Source: Clostridiales bacterium (lineage in GTDB: Bacteria; Bacillota; Clostridia; Christensenellales; Aristaeellaceae). Taken from it: 8,292 nt of DNA. Within the stretch, counting starts at the first letter, position 1, and each line of letters opens with the position of its first letter. Below, in pieces: positions 6,105 through 8,292 of the stretch. Position numbers and translations under genes: made by a program. The stretch is taken from positions 1 to 8,292 of the forward strand of contig JAAZBR010000087.1 in NCBI GenBank assembly GCA_012513735.1, written 5' to 3'. Under the pieces are notes generated by a model, which worked only from the letters and a program-made list of their open reading frames with translations, did no database searches and was not told the origin of the DNA.

Positions 6105-7166
6105 ATGCGCAAGGTAAGGGTGGCCGTGTGGGGCTTCGGGGCCATGGGTTCCGGTATGGCCAGGGTACTGCTGCAACGGAAGGGGGTGGAGCTGGCCGGC
6201 GTCTGCGATCAGGACCCCGGAAAGGCGGGCCGCAGTGTATACGACCTGCTGGGCCTGGAGCGGGCAGGCCGGGAAGACGTAGTGGTCAGCGCCGACATCG
6301 ATCAGGTGCTGGCCTTGCAGCCGCTGGACATCTGCCTGATTGCCACCAACTCCTTTGTGAAGGAGGTGTTCCCCAAGATCATCCGCGTGGTGGAAAGAGG
6401 CATCAATGTGCTGACCATCGCCGAGGAGATGGCCTGGCCCTGGGTAAAAGAACCGGAGCTTGCCCGCCAGATGGATGAACAGGCCCGGGAGAAGGGGGTC
6501 AGCGTGCTGGGCACGGGCATCAACCCGGGGCTAATGATGGACCTGTTGGCCGTGTTCCTGTCCGGCTGCATGACCGAGGTCAGCCATGTGCGCTGCGAGC
6601 GGGTGAACAGCCTGAGCCCCTTTGGCAAGGCTGTCATGGTGGATCAGGGCATCGGCATGACGCCGGAGGCCTTTGCAGAGGGCGTTCAAAACGGCACCTT
6701 GGCCGGCCATGTGGGCTTTGTGGAGTCTGCGGGTATGATCGCCTCTGCCCTGGGACTGCCGGTGGACCGCTTCCAGCAGCAAATGCTGCCCATTTTGACC
6801 CGGGTGGACCGGCGCAGCGCCCATGGCTTTGCGGCTGCGGGTCAGGTGGCCGGGGTCAACATGACCGCCCAGGCCCATGCGGGCGATCAGGAGCTGATTC
6901 ACCTGATCCACCCCCAGCAGATCGAGCCTCACCTGGCGGATGTGGAAACGGGCGACTATGTAACGCTAACCGGCACGCCGCCGGTCAACATGGCTATACA
7001 GCCCGAGGTGGACGGCGGCGTGGGCACCATCGCCATGGCCTGCAATATGCTGCCCTTTGTGGTGGCGGCCAGGCCGGGGCTTCTGTCCATGCTGGACCTG
7101 CCGGTGCCCCGCTGTGTCATGGGCGACTACCGGGACATCGCCTTTGGAGGATCGCAACATGGCTAA
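6105..7166 (+). CDS. ord: 2,4-diaminopentanoate dehydrogenase of ornithine oxidation
   Basis: Predicted to oxidatively deaminate (2R,4S)-2,4-diaminopentanoate to 2-amino-4-oxopentanoate with NAD(P)+, in the clostridial ornithine degradation pathway. The 353 residues resemble dihydrodipicolinate-reductase-like amino acid dehydrogenases: an N-terminal Rossmann motif VWGFGAMGSG (8-17), then GTGINPGLMMDLL (136-148), and a C-terminal part with GTPPVNMAI (290-298). The identification rests on this family likeness together with the two thiolase genes directly after it, the known ord-ortA-ortB order. GGGAGGT with 8 bases to ATG supports the start. The stop overlaps the ortA start by 8 bases. Outside this context it could only be called a DapB-like dehydrogenase. 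Confidence 0.9.
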   Translation: MRKVRVAVWGFGAMGSGMARVLLQRKGVELAGVCDQDPGKAGRSVYDLLGLERAGREDVVVSADIDQVLALQPLDICLIATNSFVKEVFPKIIRVVERGINVLTIAEEMAWPWVKEPELARQMDEQAREKGVSVLGTGINPGLMMDLLAVFLSGCMTEVSHVRCERVNSLSPFGKAVMVDQGIGMTPEAFAEGVQNGTLAGHVGFVESAGMIASALGLPVDRFQQQMLPILTRVDRRSAHGFAAAGQVAGVNMTAQAHAGDQELIHLIHPQQIEPHLADVETGDYVTLTGTPPVNMAIQPEVDGGVGTIAMACNMLPFVVAARPGLLSMLDLPVPRCVMGDYRDIAFGGSQHG

Positions 7167-7458
7167 GCAGGGCGAGTGGGTACGCATCCACAGCGTGGTG
7201 CTGCAGCCCAAAGAGCGGGCGCCCCAGGTACCCGAAGACACGGCCCGGCAGCCTCTGGAGCTGTGGGTCAAGGGATTTTTGCTGCAGGATGCCCAGCCGG
7301 GCGACCGGGTGCAGGTGCGCACCCGTACAGGGCGCGTGGCCGAGGGGACGCTGCTTGAAGATGGCCTCGACTACACCCACAGCTTCGGCCATTTTGTGCC
7401 CGAGCTGATGCAGATCGATGCCCAGGTGCGGGGTCGCCTCTTTGGAGGTGATACGTAA
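7159..7458 (+). CDS. ortA: 2-amino-4-oxopentanoate thiolase, alpha subunit
   Basis: Small 99-residue partner of OrtB. The two-subunit enzyme cleaves 2-amino-4-oxopentanoate with CoA to acetyl-CoA and D-alanine. Seen: a compact, mainly beta-type protein with GEWVRIHSVVL near the start, a central LWVKGFLL segment (about 31-38), DRVQVRTRTGR (46-56), and a C-terminal DYTHSFGHFVPELMQID, all as expected of OrtA. No signal peptide or membrane helix. GGAGG at 7146-7150 lies 8 bases before the ATG. The gene starts 8 bases inside ord, and its stop shares one base with the ortB start (TAATG, 7456-7460). The function call depends on the family likeness and on the ortB neighbour. Confidence 0.9.
   Translation: MAKQGEWVRIHSVVLQPKERAPQVPEDTARQPLELWVKGFLLQDAQPGDRVQVRTRTGRVAEGTLLEDGLDYTHSFGHFVPELMQIDAQVRGRLFGGDT
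7444..7452 (+). promoter_or_regulatory. near-perfect ribosome binding site of ortB, inside ortA
   Basis: GGAGGTGAT is complementary to nine consecutive bases of the 16S rRNA tail and lies 5 bases before the ortB ATG at 7458. It lies within the last codons of ortA, so ribosomes ending ortA and new ribosomes could both start ortB. Confidence 0.85.
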
Positions 7459-8292
7459 TGAGAGATAACAGCTACGCCGCTGTCATGGCCCGCCGGGGCG
7501 ACATCATGAAGGCCGCCGTGGGCATGGATTTTGCTCGCTTCGAATCGGGCGGCATGGCCTTTGACTACGAGGCCATGATGGCCGCACCGGGCCTTAGCCT
7601 GCAGGATGTGGAGCAGATCCAGCGGGACTACGCCATTGGCAACACCCCGCTGATCGAGCTCAAAAACCTCACTGCCCTGTCGCGTTCCTGCGCGGACAGC
7701 GGCATGGGGGCGCGTCTGTTCATCAAGGATGAGGCCTGTAACCCCTCGGGCAGCTTCAAAGCCCGCCGGGCCGCCATCAGCGTGGAGATGGCCCGGCGTC
7801 TGGGCTATCAGGGGGTGGTCACCGCCACCAGCGGCAACTACGGCGCGGCGGTGGCCAGTTGTGCCGCCAAGGCCGGGCTTCAGTGCATTGTGGTGCAGGA
7901 GTGCTTTGACAGCCGTGGCCTGGGCCAGCCCGAAATCGTGGAGAAGGCCCGCCTGTGCGAAGCCGTGGGGGCTGAGGTGATCCAGCTTTCGGTGGGACCG
8001 GAGCTGTTCTACGTGTTTTTGCGCACCCTGGAAGAAACGGGCTACTTCAATGCCTCTCTGTACACACCCTATGCCATTCTGGGCATCCAGACCCTGGGGG
8101 CGGAGATCGCCGTCCAGTGCCGCAACCAGGTAGGCCGCGCTCCCGACTGGGTGGTGGTGACCAACGCGGGCGGCGGCAACCTGACAGGTACCGCTCGGGG
8201 GTTGAAGCAAATGGGCTGTGATGCCCACGTGGCAGCCGCCAGCGTCAGCCTGCAGGGGCTTCATATGGCCAGCGACCGGGATTTTAACCGCA
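7458..8292 (+). CDS. ortB: 2-amino-4-oxopentanoate thiolase, PLP-dependent beta subunit, partial (C-terminus beyond window end)
   Basis: Catalytic subunit of the thiolase that forms acetyl-CoA and alanine from 2-amino-4-oxopentanoate. The first 278 residues are present; the family has, from memory, about 470, so roughly 60% is here. It is a fold-type II pyridoxal phosphate enzyme related to threonine synthase. Seen: IGNTPLIEL (60-68), the cofactor lysine Lys101 in NPSGSFKARRA, the substrate-side loop TSGNYGAA (124-131), and the phosphate-binding glycine loop TNAGGGNLTG (235-244). An N-terminal extension of about 55 residues precedes the core, where threonine synthase and cysteine synthase would normally begin. 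Start fixed by GGAGGTGAT 5 bases upstream and by the one-base overlap with ortA. The D-ornithine aminomutase genes (oraS, oraE) and ornithine racemase would be expected downstream. Confidence 0.93.
   Translation, partial: MRDNSYAAVMARRGDIMKAAVGMDFARFESGGMAFDYEAMMAAPGLSLQDVEQIQRDYAIGNTPLIELKNLTALSRSCADSGMGARLFIKDEACNPSGSFKARRAAISVEMARRLGYQGVVTATSGNYGAAVASCAAKAGLQCIVVQECFDSRGLGQPEIVEKARLCEAVGAEVIQLSVGPELFYVFLRTLEETGYFNASLYTPYAILGIQTLGAEIAVQCRNQVGRAPDWVVVTNAGGGNLTGTARGLKQMGCDAHVAAASVSLQGLHMASDRDFNR

Noticed and set aside
7371..8264. Open frame on the minus strand (297 codons) opposite ortB
   Set aside because: Shadow of ortB and the end of ortA, whose motifs (Lys101, GGGN loop) and ribosome sites are plain on the plus strand; His/Gly/Ala-rich translation with no recognisable domain.
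1..8292. Mobile element, phage, defence system or CRISPR array
   Set aside because: All genes are metabolic or cell-wall genes in two compact operons; no transposase, integrase, terminal repeats or spacer-repeat structure was found.

Overview
This window reads as a GC-rich chromosomal segment of a bacterium from the Bacillota, probably an amino-acid-fermenting member of the class Clostridia. Three things support this: strong AGGAGG-type ribosome binding sites, the clostridial (Stickland-type) ornithine oxidation genes, and a MurF variant with an N-terminal membrane domain. The placement is inferred from gene content; no marker gene is present.

Left part (1-3565, minus strand): four tightly packed genes, in transcription order a GNAT acetyltransferase, an alpha/beta hydrolase, a membrane-anchored MurF-type ligase and a D-alanine--D-alanine ligase whose C-terminal third is cut by the window edge. 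Each junction overlaps by 4 or 8 bases, so the four are almost certainly one translationally coupled operon. The last two act in consecutive steps of peptidoglycan precursor synthesis: Ddl makes D-Ala-D-Ala and MurF attaches it to the UDP-MurNAc-tripeptide.

Middle (3566-3769): a divergent regulatory region. It is AT-rich compared with its surroundings. It holds three TATACAT repeats at an exact 14-base period, a good sigma-A promoter for the minus-strand operon, and a weaker candidate promoter for the plus-strand operon.

Right part (3770-8292, plus strand): arginine deiminase (arcA), ornithine carbamoyltransferase (arcB/argF type), 2,4-diaminopentanoate dehydrogenase (ord), and the two subunits of 2-amino-4-oxopentanoate thiolase (ortA, and ortB cut by the window edge). 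Together they encode a catabolic route. Arginine becomes citrulline plus ammonia, citrulline becomes ornithine plus carbamoyl phosphate, and ornithine is then oxidised to alanine and acetyl-CoA. The racemase and D-ornithine 4,5-aminomutase needed between ornithine and Ord are not in the window and would be expected just downstream of ortB. No carbamate kinase (arcC) or arginine/ornithine antiporter (arcD) lies between these genes.

No RNA gene, CRISPR array, insertion sequence or phage gene was seen. No stretch longer than about 205 bases lacks a gene.
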